Notes: generated by a model not told the origin, from the letters alone. Positions 50,726-59,343 are shown, counted from the first letter of the stretch. The stretch is 64,000 bases of DNA from SZUA-442 sp035461905 (GCA_035461905.1 DATHUV010000129.1:1-64000), one strand, 5' to 3'. Translations and numbers: made by a program.

Positions 50726-51589
50726 ATGGAATGGGTCGAAGTACAGGGAAAGACGATCGATCTCGCCGTCGAGGTAGCGATCGGAGAGCTGGGAGTCGCC
50801 TCCCGTGACGACGTGACGGTCGAGGTGATCCAGGAACCGAAGGCCGGCTTCCTCGGAATGGGTGGCCAAGAAGCCATCGTGAAAGTGACGAGGGGGCCGC
50901 GCAAGCGCCGTAGGAGCAGGGGACGTGGCCGAAACGGGTCACCTTCCGACTCGACGGCCTCGGGTCAGCCATCTCCGTCACGATCGGCGGCGAGCAAACC
51001 CGCCAGGAACGGTGGATCCAACACCCAAACCAGAGGCCGCTCCGGCGGATCGAAGCGCCAGGAGGCCACGATGGAAGACAATAAGAATTCGAACGATCGC
51101 CCTCCGAGGGACGACCGGCCCGATCAGGCGCCGATCGAGGAACAGGCCGAGGTAGCCAAGGCGTTCGTCGAGGGCCTTGTCGAGGCGTTCGGCCTGGAGG
51201 GCACCGTCACGACCCGCATCGAGGAGGACGTGCTCTACCTCGACGTTGCCGGAGCGCAGACGGAGGCACTCGTTGGACCGAAGGGTTCCGTCATGCACTC
51301 CGTCCTCGAGCTGACACGCACGGTCGTGCAGCGCAAGACCTATGGCGCACCTCGCATGCGTATCGACATCGCCGGCTACGGCGAGCGACGCCGCGAGGCG
51401 CTCCAGATCTATGCTGCCAAGCTCGCCGCGCAGGTCATCGAGGACAAGAGCGAAGTCATGCTTGAGGCCATGAACGCCGCTGACCGCAAAGTACTCCACG
51501 ACGCCGTAGCTGAGATCGATGGCGTGAGGTCGTACTCCGAGGGAGACGAGCCGCGTCGCGCCGTCGTCATTGCATACGACGGGGACTGA
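50726..51589 (+). CDS. jag: Jag/KhpB RNA-binding protein
   Basis: Protein of 287 residues: Jag_N domain (EWVEVQGKTIDLAVEVAIGELGV, about 1-55), a basic G/S/R-rich linker (about 58-130), KH domain (VTTRIEEDVLYLDVAGAQTEALVGPKGSVMHSVLELTR) and R3H domain with EDKSEVMLEAMNAADRKVLHDAVAEIDGVRSYSEGDEPRR. In other bacteria KhpB pairs with KhpA to bind RNA and affects cell elongation. Jag follows yidC by six bases, as is common. Confidence 0.94.
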   Translation: MEWVEVQGKTIDLAVEVAIGELGVASRDDVTVEVIQEPKAGFLGMGGQEAIVKVTRGPRKRRRSRGRGRNGSPSDSTASGQPSPSRSAASKPARNGGSNTQTRGRSGGSKRQEATMEDNKNSNDRPPRDDRPDQAPIEEQAEVAKAFVEGLVEAFGLEGTVTTRIEEDVLYLDVAGAQTEALVGPKGSVMHSVLELTRTVVQRKTYGAPRMRIDIAGYGERRREALQIYAAKLAAQVIEDKSEVMLEAMNAADRKVLHDAVAEIDGVRSYSEGDEPRRAVVIAYDGD

Positions 51590-51595
51590 GACAGG

Positions 51596-51611
51596 AGTTT
51601 CACGTGAAACA
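51596..51611. promoter_or_regulatory. parS: parS site 1
   Basis: AGTTTCACGTGAAACA, 15 of 16 matching the consensus TGTTTCACGTGAAACA and with a perfect 14-base palindromic core. ParB binds it to build the partition complex. It covers the start codon of rsmG (GTG at 51604) and touches its ribosome-binding site (ACAGGAG, 51591-51597). Confidence 0.95.
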
Positions 51612-52314
51612 CGTCCCCAACGACGATGTTTCACGTGAAACCATCTCACTCGGGCGCCAGGGAGTGGCCAGACTCGATCGGAGAGCGCTCGATCCACTGC
51701 TCGCCCGCCTCGGAGTCCGCTTCTCCGAGGAACAGCGATCCGTACTGGATCGGTTCGCCGCCTGGCTCTGCACAGAGGCGGTCGCTGCGGGTGCGATAGG
51801 CCCGAGTGAGGTGCCACGCATCTTCGATAGGCACATCGCCGACTCCCTCGTATACCTCGCAGGACTCGAATCCGGGGTCCGGTCGACGGGAGTCACATCC
51901 ATCGTCGACGTCGGCTCGGGTGTCGGGCTTCCCGGCATACCCCTTGCAATAGCGAGGCCGTCGTGCCATGTCACGCTTGTGGACAGGTCTTCGAAGCGCT
52001 CCGAGCTGTCCCAAAGAGTCGTCCGCATCCTCGGACTGGAGAACGTGGAGGTGAGGACGGCCGAGGCGAACCGAATAGCGGATAGGTTCGAGGGGGTCGT
52101 GTTCCGAGCGTCACTCCCGGTTGTAGGTGCTACCGCAGCGTTTCTCACCCTGGGATCGCTGGATTCCGTGGGTGTGTTCGGCCTCTCGCGGCGACACGAA
52201 CGTCCCGAGGTTCCTGTTGCACCGGACGGCGTGGCCTATCACCTGAGCTGCGAAGGAGACGGAGTGCTTGACTCACCGGCGTGGCTCCTTAGGATGCAAC
52301 GTACCCACACCTGA
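51604..52314 (+). CDS. rsmG: 16S rRNA (guanine527-N7)-methyltransferase
   Basis: Protein of 236 residues, the usual length. SAM motif I is IVDVGSGVGLPGIPLAIARP and the family-typical LVDRSSKRSELSQRVVRILGLENVEVRTAEA follows. It methylates G527 of 16S rRNA; its loss gives low-level streptomycin resistance. The GTG start at 51604 lies in parS site 1 and residues 7-13 are encoded by parS site 2. It ends 19 bases before parA. Confidence 0.94.
   Translation: MKHVPNDDVSRETISLGRQGVARLDRRALDPLLARLGVRFSEEQRSVLDRFAAWLCTEAVAAGAIGPSEVPRIFDRHIADSLVYLAGLESGVRSTGVTSIVDVGSGVGLPGIPLAIARPSCHVTLVDRSSKRSELSQRVVRILGLENVEVRTAEANRIADRFEGVVFRASLPVVGATAAFLTLGSLDSVGVFGLSRRHERPEVPVAPDGVAYHLSCEGDGVLDSPAWLLRMQRTHT
51627..51642. 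promoter_or_regulatory. parS: parS site 2
   Basis: TGTTTCACGTGAAACC, 15 of 16 to the consensus, 31 bases from site 1 (centre to centre). It lies within the first codons of rsmG. Two close parS sites just upstream of parA-parB give ParB a seed beside oriC. Confidence 0.95.
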
Positions 52315-52333
52315 ACTCATCGGAGCCTCCCCC

Positions 52334-53110
52334 ATGTCACACGGCAAGGTCGTCGCCATCGCCAATCAGAAGGGCGGTGTCGGAAAGTCGACCACTGCGA
52401 TAAACCTCGGTGCAGCGCTCGCGTTCCAGGGCGAGCGCGTGTTGATCGTTGACCTCGACCCCCAGGGAAACACCAGCTCGGGACTCGGGATCGACAGGTC
52501 GGCCATCACGTCGTCGACCTACGATGTCCTTGTTGACGGGACACCGATCGGGGATGTACTCGAACCGACCTCGGTGCGTGATCTGCACGTCGTTCCCGCC
52601 ACAATCGAGCTCGCTGGCGCCGAGATCGAGTTGGTGTCGGTGTTCTCACGTGAACAGAGGCTCAAACGCGCGTTGGAGACGGTGCTGGATGACTACGATG
52701 TCGTGCTCATCGACTGTCCACCTTCCCTCGGACTCCTCACGATCAACGGGCTTGCGGCTGCCGACGAGGTGCTCATCCCGATCCAATGTGAGTACTACGC
52801 ACTCGAGGGCGTCAGCCAACTCACGCGCAACATCGGTCTCGTGCAACAGAGCCTTAACCCTCAACTGGAGGTCGAAGGTGTTGTCCTGACGATGTTCGAC
52901 GGACGCACCACTCTGGCTTCGGAGGTCGTCAAGCAGGTCCGTGACCACTTCGGCGAAACGGCCTATCGAACGGTCATACCGAGAACGGTTCGGCTCTCGG
53001 AGGCACCTTCCTATGGCGAGCCGATCGAGGCCTACGACCCGATGTCACGCGGAGCGATCGCCTATAGGGCCCTCGCCCAGGAGTTCAGGAGGAGACATGG
53101 CCGCACGTAA
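52334..53110 (+). CDS. parA: chromosome partitioning ATPase ParA
   Basis: Protein of 258 residues. The deviant Walker A is ANQKGGVGKSTTAINL; VLIVDLDPQGNTSSGLG and VVLIDCPPSLGLLTINGLAAADEVLIPIQCEYYALEGVSQL follow, all of the Soj/ParA class. It binds DNA non-specifically in its ATP form and moves ParB-parS complexes. Start ATG at 52334 behind GGAGC. It overlaps parB by 14 bases. Confidence 0.96.
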   Translation: MSHGKVVAIANQKGGVGKSTTAINLGAALAFQGERVLIVDLDPQGNTSSGLGIDRSAITSSTYDVLVDGTPIGDVLEPTSVRDLHVVPATIELAGAEIELVSVFSREQRLKRALETVLDDYDVVLIDCPPSLGLLTINGLAAADEVLIPIQCEYYALEGVSQLTRNIGLVQQSLNPQLEVEGVVLTMFDGRTTLASEVVKQVRDHFGETAYRTVIPRTVRLSEAPSYGEPIEAYDPMSRGAIAYRALAQEFRRRHGRT

Positions 53111-53954
53111 GACCGGATTGGGAAGGGGCCTCGACGCCCTCATCCCCCAGGATCACCCGACCGGGGGATATGCCACCATCTCCGTCGACGGAGTCAGGGC
53201 GAACCCAGACCAACCGAGGACGCACTTCGATCCGGCATCGATCGACACCCTCGCCGCTTCGATCGACGCCGTCGGCTTGCTGCAGCCGATTGTCGTGAGG
53301 GCAGCGGAGGATGGGTACGTGCTGGTTGCTGGCGAGCGCAGGCTTCGAGCCCTTCGCCAGCTCGGCCACGCGACCGTGCCGGCCGTGATCAGGGAGGAGA
53401 CGGATGGGCGTACCAACCTGACGGAAGCGCTTGTCGAGAATCTCCAACGCGAGGACCTGAACCCGCTCGAGGAGGCCGCGGCATTCAAGGAGCTGCTGGA
53501 AGAATATGGAATGACTCACGAAGAGGTCGCGGTACGTGTCGGGAGAAGTCGCTCGGCGGTCACGAACACCGTACGACTGCTGGGTTTGCCAGCTCCGATC
53601 CAGAAACTGGTAGCGAGCGGAGAGCTCTCGGCGGGCCATGCCAGGGCGCTGCTCGGGTGCGATGACGAGGCCTATGCGTCGCATATCGCCCAACGCGCCG
53701 TCGCAGAGGGATGGCCGGTTCGACGCGTCGAGGAGGCCGTTCGGCTGAGGGCGACCCAGGGACGGACATCGTCCGTGCGCTCGCGAGCTGTGAGACCCGC
53801 ACCCATCATCGAGCTCGAGGATCGGCTTCGGGAGCGACTCGGAACGAAGGTGACGATCGACTACCGGGGCAAGGGTGGCCGGATCACGATCAAGTACTCG
53901 TCGCCCGATGATCTCGAGCGGATCTACCGTCACCTGTTCGGTTCCGAGTCCTGA
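53097..53954 (+). CDS. parB: chromosome partitioning protein ParB (CTPase)
   Basis: Protein of 285 residues: MAARKTGLGRGLDALIP; the CTP-binding GERRLRAL and ENLQREDLNPLEEAAAF motifs; helix-turn-helix MTHEEVAVRVGRSRSAVTNTVRLL; and a C-terminal dimerisation part DDLERIYRHLF. It binds parS and spreads as a CTP-gated clamp. The start overlaps the parA 3' end behind AGGAGGAG. It converges on cwlM with a 25-base overlap at the 3' ends. Confidence 0.96.
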   Translation: MAARKTGLGRGLDALIPQDHPTGGYATISVDGVRANPDQPRTHFDPASIDTLAASIDAVGLLQPIVVRAAEDGYVLVAGERRLRALRQLGHATVPAVIREETDGRTNLTEALVENLQREDLNPLEEAAAFKELLEEYGMTHEEVAVRVGRSRSAVTNTVRLLGLPAPIQKLVASGELSAGHARALLGCDDEAYASHIAQRAVAEGWPVRRVEEAVRLRATQGRTSSVRSRAVRPAPIIELEDRLRERLGTKVTIDYRGKGGRITIKYSSPDDLERIYRHLFGSES

Positions 53955-54913
53955 CGCGCAGCCAGCTCATACACGGCGGCCACGGCGTGGGCAACCACCA
54001 TGCCAGCTCGCCTTCGCATCGAGCGCATGGCAACCAGCACGGAGGGTGAGCGGGTCTCCTTGAGCATCGGCATCGTTCTCCCTGCGGGCTCGAGGCCTAT
54101 CCGATCGGCGACGACGCCTGCGATGACCATGCCTGCCTCAGATCGCGAGTGCTCCGAGGCGAAGTAGTAGACGCCTTCCTCACCATCTTGTGGTGAGAGG
54201 AATCCGACGACCATGTCCACGTTCATGCGATTCGCGCGTTGGGCACGAAGCCGGGCGGGGGGAGAGGTGTCCACCGACCTTGAAAGAACGGGAAGCCCGC
54301 TGAGGTGTGCGAGCGCGTGCCTCGCTTCGACGGCGGTCGACCACGTTGTCGTGGACTCGTCGGGAGTACGGCACTCCGGATCGAGGTAGATCCGCTGTCC
54401 TGCGATCGATGGGGGGAGGTTCGTGAGCCACTCCCGTTCCCTGACAGACTCACGTCCGTGTTTCTGTGTGGCGAATCCGATGAGGCGGAGCTCGGAGGCG
54501 ACGAAGCTACCGGCAAGGCCGTCCTCAGCCAGACCGCGATTGTGCTGGAAGTCGAGCAGCCCGGCGAGGGTGTCGGGTCCGAACACACCGTCGACCTTCC
54601 CGGTATCGAAGCCCAGCGAGTTCAAGCGCGCTTGAAGGTCAGCGACGTCATCACCGCGCATCATCGGGATCCGGTGGTAGAGGAGCCTGTCACCCAGTCG
54701 GTACCCCGCATCGACGAGGGCCCGCCACGTGTCGGGACCGACCACCCCGTCGACGGGCAGTCCGCGCTCATCCTGGAAGAGCGCGACCGCTGCAGAAGTA
54801 GCGTCCCCGTAGACGCCCTCCCTGTCGTCCCCGAGCTCGTAGCCGAGCGCGGAGAGCCGGCTCTGGATGTCCAGAACCGGCTCTCCGCGATCACCTGTGT
54901 GGTAGAGCCTCAC
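53930..54913 (-). CDS. cwlM: CwlM-like protein: two peptidoglycan-binding domains plus degenerate amidase
   Basis: Protein of 327 residues. Two PG_binding_1 modules (about 6-70 and 80-140) show VLDIQSRLSALGY ... VYGDATSAAVALFQDERGLPVDGVVGPDTW and its echo; then an amidase_3-like region. The expected catalytic D-P-G-H-G is D-P-E-C-R at LDPECRTPDES, so zinc-binding residues are lost. In mycobacteria CwlM in this exact place (between trxC and parB) is a PknB substrate that activates MurA rather than an active amidase, and no signal peptide is visible here either. Confidence 0.85.
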   Translation of the reverse strand: MRLYHTGDRGEPVLDIQSRLSALGYELGDDREGVYGDATSAAVALFQDERGLPVDGVVGPDTWRALVDAGYRLGDRLLYHRIPMMRGDDVADLQARLNSLGFDTGKVDGVFGPDTLAGLLDFQHNRGLAEDGLAGSFVASELRLIGFATQKHGRESVREREWLTNLPPSIAGQRIYLDPECRTPDESTTTWSTAVEARHALAHLSGLPVLSRSVDTSPPARLRAQRANRMNVDMVVGFLSPQDGEEGVYYFASEHSRSEAGMVIAGVVADRIGLEPAGRTMPMLKETRSPSVLVAMRSMRRRAGMVVAHAVAAVYELAARQDSEPNR

Positions 54914-54939
54914 CAGCTCATGCTTGCAGATTCAGCCTC

Positions 54940-55266
54940 TCAGGCGAGGTACTCCGCGAGCTCCGCCTGGAGTTGTCCCTTGCTCCGTGCACCGACGAAG
55001 CGCCTCTTCTCCTCACCATTCTGGAAGACGATGAGGGTCGGGATGCTCATGACGTGGTACGCACCCATCGTGGCCGGATTCTCGTCGACGTTGAGCTTCG
55101 CAACGGTCAGTTTCCCGGAGTTCTCACCGGCCAGTTCGTCCAGCGGCCCGTCCATCATCTTGCATGGCCCGCACCACTCTGCCCAGAAATCGACCAACGT
55201 CGGTGTTTCTGATGCGATGGCGGTCCCAAAGTCGTTGTCGGTGACCTTGACGGTGTTCTGTCCCAT
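54940..55266 (-). CDS. trxA: thioredoxin
   Basis: Protein of 108 residues with the active site W-C32-G-P-C35 (DFWAEWCGPCKMM) and the cis-proline in MSIPTLIVFQNG. It reduces protein disulfides and is itself reduced by TrxB encoded just upstream. Full-length and canonical. 58 bases separate it from trxB. Confidence 0.96.
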   Translation of the reverse strand: MGQNTVKVTDNDFGTAIASETPTLVDFWAEWCGPCKMMDGPLDELAGENSGKLTVAKLNVDENPATMGAYHVMSIPTLIVFQNGEEKRRFVGARSKGQLQAELAEYLA

Positions 55267-55324
55267 GGGAGTCGTCTCCTGTCGTCGTCGTGTATTCGGA
55301 ACCCCGACCGAGGCGGATGGATTC

Positions 55325-56245
55325 CTATTCGTGATTGTCGAGGAACCGCTCCGCGTCGAGCGCGGCCTGACACCCCATACCAGCAGCCGTCACGGCCTGA
55401 CGGTAGACCTTGTCCGTGACGTCCCCTGCCGCGAAGACCCCCTCCACGGACGTGATGGTCGTACCGGGGTTCGTCACGATGTACTCATCGTCGTCGAGCT
55501 CGATATGGCCCTTGAAGACGGTGGTGTTCGGATCGTGGCCGATGGCGACGAACACTCCATCGGTCGCCAGCGTGGTCACCTCATCGGTGTCGACATTGCG
55601 GATGCGGACGCCGTCGACGACCTTGTCCCCGAGGATCTCCTCGACAACGGTGTTCCAGATCACCTCGATCTTCGGGTGGTCGAGCACACGGTTCGCCATG
55701 ATCGTCGATGCTCGGAACTCCTCGCGACGGTGCACGACGGTGACCTTGGTTGCGAACTTCGTGAGGAACAGCGACTCCTCCATGGCGGAGTCGCCACCAC
55801 CTACAACGACGAGCTCCTTGTCGCGGAAGAAGAAGCCGTCACAGGTCGCGCAGGCTGAGACCCCGTAGCCACGGAGCTTCTCCTCGCCCGGTACGTTGAG
55901 CCATCGGGCGGATGCGCCAGTGGAGATGATGATGGTCTCAGCGGTGTACGCATCGGGACCGACGTTCACGGTGAATGGGCGCTGGGAGAAGTCGACGTCG
56001 GTGACGTTCGAGCTCACGATGCGGGTTCCGAAGCGCTCGGCCTGCTTTCGCATCTGCTCCATGAGCTCGGGCCCCATGATCCCGTCGGGGAATCCCGGGT
56101 AGTTCTCGACGTCGGTGGTGATCATGAGTTGGCCGCCGCGCTCCATGCCCTCGATCATGAGGGGATCGAGGCCGGCTCGCGCGGCATAGATGGCTGCGGT
56201 CAGGCCTGCAGGCCCCGAACCGATGATGAGGACCTTGTCTGGCAT
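55325..56245 (-). CDS. trxB: thioredoxin reductase
   Basis: Protein of 306 residues of the low-molecular-weight family. FAD motif IIGSGPAGLTAAIYAARAG; redox pair C132-A-T-C135 in ACATCDG; NADPH motif VVGGGDSAMEE; and C-terminal FAAGDVTDKVYRQAVTAAGMGCQAALDAERF. It passes electrons from NADPH to thioredoxin. Start at 56245 (PDKVLIIGSG); the longer reading upstream overlaps the next gene and is not similar. Confidence 0.96.
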   Translation of the reverse strand: MPDKVLIIGSGPAGLTAAIYAARAGLDPLMIEGMERGGQLMITTDVENYPGFPDGIMGPELMEQMRKQAERFGTRIVSSNVTDVDFSQRPFTVNVGPDAYTAETIIISTGASARWLNVPGEEKLRGYGVSACATCDGFFFRDKELVVVGGGDSAMEESLFLTKFATKVTVVHRREEFRASTIMANRVLDHPKIEVIWNTVVEEILGDKVVDGVRIRNVDTDEVTTLATDGVFVAIGHDPNTTVFKGHIELDDDEYIVTNPGTTITSVEGVFAAGDVTDKVYRQAVTAAGMGCQAALDAERFLDNHE

Positions 56246-56250
56246 GCTCT

Positions 56251-56553
56251 TCACTCCTGGGGTGCGCGGTCCTGGGGGTAGCGCCGCGACCAGACGAATG
56301 CTCCGATCACGATCAACAGCAACCCGACCACGGCGTATGCGGTTTCCTGGCCCATCAGCGTCCCGAGGATCCGGAATATTCCGACGAGCAGCCAGAAGAC
56401 CGCCATGATGGCGCCCACCACGAGGATCAGGCCCACGGCGACCCATGTGAGTGCCGTCGATGCCTTGTCGACGGACAGCTCCCGGATCCTCGTGGCGACC
56501 TGTTCGAGCAGGTCCGCGATGCGAACCGAGAGTGGTGCGGTTGGTTCTGCCAT
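56251..56553 (-). CDS. small two-helix membrane protein
   Basis: A 100-residue protein: an N-terminal amphipathic part (RIADLLEQVATRIRELS) and two membrane helices (STALTWVAVGLILVVGAIMAVFWLLVGIF and YAVVGLLLIVIGAFVWSRR). It is six bases before trxB. It looks like the phage-holin/putative phosphate-uptake regulator-type small membrane proteins but I would not name a family. Confidence 0.6.
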   Translation of the reverse strand: MAEPTAPLSVRIADLLEQVATRIRELSVDKASTALTWVAVGLILVVGAIMAVFWLLVGIFRILGTLMGQETAYAVVGLLLIVIGAFVWSRRYPQDRAPQE

Positions 56554-56617
56554 GACCCGCCCGAGGTTAGTCAGCTGCGGGGGTGCCGGGTTGTGGCGTA
56601 GCGCCCTGGACTGGATA

Positions 56618-57421
56618 TCAGTCGTCGATGGCGACGACGCTGCAGGTGGAGAGGTCGATGGTGAGCACAGAGCTCACACCGGTCGCGTCGATCACGGCGA
56701 AGTACGCGACCTGCGCCCCGTCGCGTTCGCCGACGCCGAGCAATGTCTTGTCGCCGCTGGGAAGACTCGTCCCGATCTCCTCGAGGCAGGCTTCAACGTG
56801 CGCGATGTCGACGCTCGAACGCGTCGCCGCGACGGTTCCATCGAGGAGCTCATTGATGTCCTTCGGTGTTGCCGCCCCCTCGGTGATGGCCAGCAGATCC
56901 GAGCCGTCCACGTCGGTGAATGCCTGTACCTCCCCAACGAGTTCGGGATCGCCCGACCCCTCCTCGTTGAAGGTCTCCGCCTCAGGAGCGTCCTGGCCGC
57001 CGCCGTCGCGGACGTCGGCGGCTGCCATGGTCGTGTCGCTCACGAGTGCAGAGTCTTGTTCGTCCGATCCCCCGAGGCCACCGGGCAGCACGACGATCGC
57101 CGTGACGACCGCTGCCGCAGCAGCAAGGCCGAAGAGCGGTTGCAGCCAGGTCACACGTCGTCTGGCTGGCTCTGGCACCGCCTGATCAGGGGCATCGAGG
57201 TTGAGCGCGCCACGGACGCGTGAGCGGAGTTCGGATCGCTCTGCGGCCGTCATCGAAATTCCGGGAAGTGATGCGAGTGCGTCGCGAACCTCCGTCTGGA
57301 TTGCAAGCTCCTGCGCCAGGCTCGGGTCCGCGTCGATCTGGGCGCGTGCCTCTGCTGCCTCTGCTGAGGACAGGGCACCAGCCGTGAGGCCGAGGATCAG
57401 ATCGCGTTCCTGCTCGTTCAT
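56618..57421 (-). CDS. anti-sigma factor (zinc-finger-less, membrane-spanning)
   Basis: Protein of 267 residues. An N-terminal helical domain (NEQERDLILGLTAGALSSAEAAEARAQIDADPSLAQELAIQTEVRDAL) of the anti-sigma RskA/RsmA type without the usual H-x-x-x-C-x-x-C zinc site; one membrane helix (LFGLAAAAAVVTAIVVLPG); and an outer domain of about 130 residues. Its ATG overlaps the sigma factor stop (ATGA). The position beside trxB/trxA matches rsmA (Rv3912) of M. tuberculosis. It should hold the sigma factor until an outside signal. Confidence 0.82.
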   Translation of the reverse strand: MNEQERDLILGLTAGALSSAEAAEARAQIDADPSLAQELAIQTEVRDALASLPGISMTAAERSELRSRVRGALNLDAPDQAVPEPARRRVTWLQPLFGLAAAAAVVTAIVVLPGGLGGSDEQDSALVSDTTMAAADVRDGGGQDAPEAETFNEEGSGDPELVGEVQAFTDVDGSDLLAITEGAATPKDINELLDGTVAATRSSVDIAHVEACLEEIGTSLPSGDKTLLGVGERDGAQVAYFAVIDATGVSSVLTIDLSTCSVVAIDD

Positions 57422-58002
57422 GGGTCTCCGTTGTCCATGCTTTGATGCTCTCCACCGGGTGCGAGGTTCCCGAGACTTTGGGAGAGTTGTCGCCTGGCCC
57501 TGAAAAGCCTGCTCTTGACGGTTCCCGTGGGCACGCCGAGGGTATCGGCAGCCTGGTCTAGCGACATGCCCTCGAGATCGACGAGGACGACGGCTGATCG
57601 GAAGTCTTCGGAGAGCGCTCGAAGGGCCGCCTCGATGTCCGGGCGTACCTCAATCGCCTCGTACAGGTCGGTGGTCGTCCTGTCCGGCGGGTCATGTGAT
57701 TCGGGCAGCGGCTGTGTCCGGGTGCGGGTGCGTCGCCGGAGGTGGTCGTAGCAGGTGTTGACGGCGACCCGGTAGAGCCAAGTCGAGAACGCCGCCTGCG
57801 CCTTGTACCTATCCGCCTTTCGGAACACCGTGAGGAAGGTGTCCTGTGTCGCATCGAGCGCAGCTTCTCGGTCCCCCATCATTCGCATGCAGATCGCGAA
57901 GACCCTGTCCTCGTGTGCGTCCATGAGCTCGTTGAACGCGGACGCGTCCCCGGTGAGGTACCGGTCGATGAGCTCGATGTCGAGTTCTGCGCGTTCGGTC
58001 AT
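57418..58002 (-). CDS. sigM: ECF sigma factor (SigM-like)
   Basis: Protein of 194 residues from the chosen start (MTERAELDIELIDRY). Region 2: DASAFNELMDAHEDRVFAICMRMMGDREAALDATQDTFLTVFRKADRYKAQAAFSTWLYRVAVNTCYDHLRRR; region 4: LRALSEDFRSAVVLVDLEGMSLDQAADTLGVPTGTVKSRLFRARRQL. The order sigma - anti-sigma - membrane protein - trxB - trxA - cwlM equals the mycobacterial sigM locus, hence the name. In mycobacteria SigM controls lipid and Esx genes; whether it does so here is unknown. Confidence 0.9.
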   Translation of the reverse strand: MTERAELDIELIDRYLTGDASAFNELMDAHEDRVFAICMRMMGDREAALDATQDTFLTVFRKADRYKAQAAFSTWLYRVAVNTCYDHLRRRTRTRTQPLPESHDPPDRTTTDLYEAIEVRPDIEAALRALSEDFRSAVVLVDLEGMSLDQAADTLGVPTGTVKSRLFRARRQLSQSLGNLAPGGEHQSMDNGDP

Positions 58003-58047
58003 GGCCGCCAAGAGAGTAGGCCCGTGCGACAGCACGTGACGTTGGGT

Positions 58048-59337
58048 TCACCCGCCGACGAACCGCACTTCCGAGATGCGGCTCTGGTAGGTGCCGTCCG
58101 ACAGTTCCTGGAGCCCGGTGAGCCAAAGCCGCCACACACCGTCGACGCGTACAGGCAAGGGGATGCGGTTGCCGGACGCCTGGAGGGTGCCCCTGGAAAC
58201 GTGCTCCCAACCCTCGGGATCTGACGGCAGCGATCTCGCCCATCCGACGAGGTACACCGTGCCGGGTGTGCCCGACACGACCACCGCAGCTGGGGTTCCC
58301 TCCGGGTCGAAGACGAGACCGACGCCCTCTTTGATCTCACTCAACGGCCGGGAGTACGTCTCGGTGAACCACGCGGTCGCGGGGTTCCTGTCGAGGACGT
58401 TTGGGGCACTGTCGTCGTTCTCGGTCCCATCGCCCAGTGGGTCATAGATCTGCACGGTCGCCGGGAGCGTTGTCGAGTCATCGGGATCCTCGACGTTCAC
58501 CGGTGTTGTCGTCGTCGGTGATTGCGAACCGGCAGAGATCGGATACAGGAACGGCGAGTCGGGGTCGAAGTCCGCGGCGAGCCCGACCGCCGCGATGAGG
58601 GCGATCAGGGTGACGATGGCACCGAATACGGCAAGGGCGCGCCACGGACGAACGGTCGTGCGTTCATTGTGAGGCGTGTATGCCACGGCGCGGAGGGCCG
58701 ATGCGAGACCGCGTGCATCGAGCTCACCGGCGACCCCGGCACGCAACGCCGCGTCGACGGAATGGGGGAGGCCGTCGATGACCTGCGAAGGGAAGACGGA
58801 CCCGTCCGCCGTCCCCGTGATCGCCGCTCGGAGTACGTCTGCCAGTTCGATGGTGTCTTGGCCTTGGTCCGTCCAGCGCCGATGCCGCCCGAAACTCGCG
58901 AGCTTGGCCGGATGTGCAGCGGAGAAGTGAACTGCAGATGCATCGAGGGCGCCATGGACCCCGCCTGCATCGTGGAACCTGGCGAGGGCGAGGCACAGTC
59001 CTGCAGCGTTCGGCAGGAACTCCCCGACCGGCAGTCCCTCACCGACTCGCAACCGATCGGCGATCGTCACCCCGCCGTCCCACTCCGACACCGAGTACGC
59101 CGACGCCGTCGTCTCCGCTGCGGCGAACACCTTCTGAACGTGACCTTCGGTGACCGTTGCCGCCGAGCGAACACCGTCAAGAAACTCTCGATGGCGATCC
59201 GGTGTCGATTCTGGCGCCAGGTACCGGATGAGTACGGGCCGGTCCAGCGCCTCATCCTGTGCGAGCCACTCCTCGATGTCACCGTCACTTCCAAGGCGGA
59301 TGTTGAGGCGGTACCGCTCGGGAAGGCGAGGGGGCAT
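58048..59337 (-). CDS. membrane pseudokinase with extracellular discoidin-like domain
   Basis: Protein of 429 residues. A kinase-like domain (about 8-215) lacks catalytic residues: VLIRYL in place of VAIK, HGALDASAVHF in place of HRDxKxxN, and ASFGRH in place of DFG. A membrane helix (ALAVFGAIVTLIALIAAVGLA, about 230-250) leads to an outer beta-sandwich with DRNPATAWFTETYS, like F5/8-type (discoidin) domains. In mycobacteria the same two parts form the C-terminal half of MurJ/MviN (Rv3910), next to sigM, and bind FhaA after PknB phosphorylation. Here the MurJ transporter half is absent. Confidence 0.82.
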   Translation of the reverse strand: MPPRLPERYRLNIRLGSDGDIEEWLAQDEALDRPVLIRYLAPESTPDRHREFLDGVRSAATVTEGHVQKVFAAAETTASAYSVSEWDGGVTIADRLRVGEGLPVGEFLPNAAGLCLALARFHDAGGVHGALDASAVHFSAAHPAKLASFGRHRRWTDQGQDTIELADVLRAAITGTADGSVFPSQVIDGLPHSVDAALRAGVAGELDARGLASALRAVAYTPHNERTTVRPWRALAVFGAIVTLIALIAAVGLAADFDPDSPFLYPISAGSQSPTTTTPVNVEDPDDSTTLPATVQIYDPLGDGTENDDSAPNVLDRNPATAWFTETYSRPLSEIKEGVGLVFDPEGTPAAVVVSGTPGTVYLVGWARSLPSDPEGWEHVSRGTLQASGNRIPLPVRVDGVWRLWLTGLQELSDGTYQSRISEVRFVGG

Positions 59338-59343
59338 TGCCGT

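Noticed and set aside
53930..54913. Calling the gene an active N-acetylmuramoyl-L-alanine amidase
   Set aside because: The zinc-binding histidine/glutamate motif is missing and no signal peptide is seen; CwlM-like regulator is the better reading.
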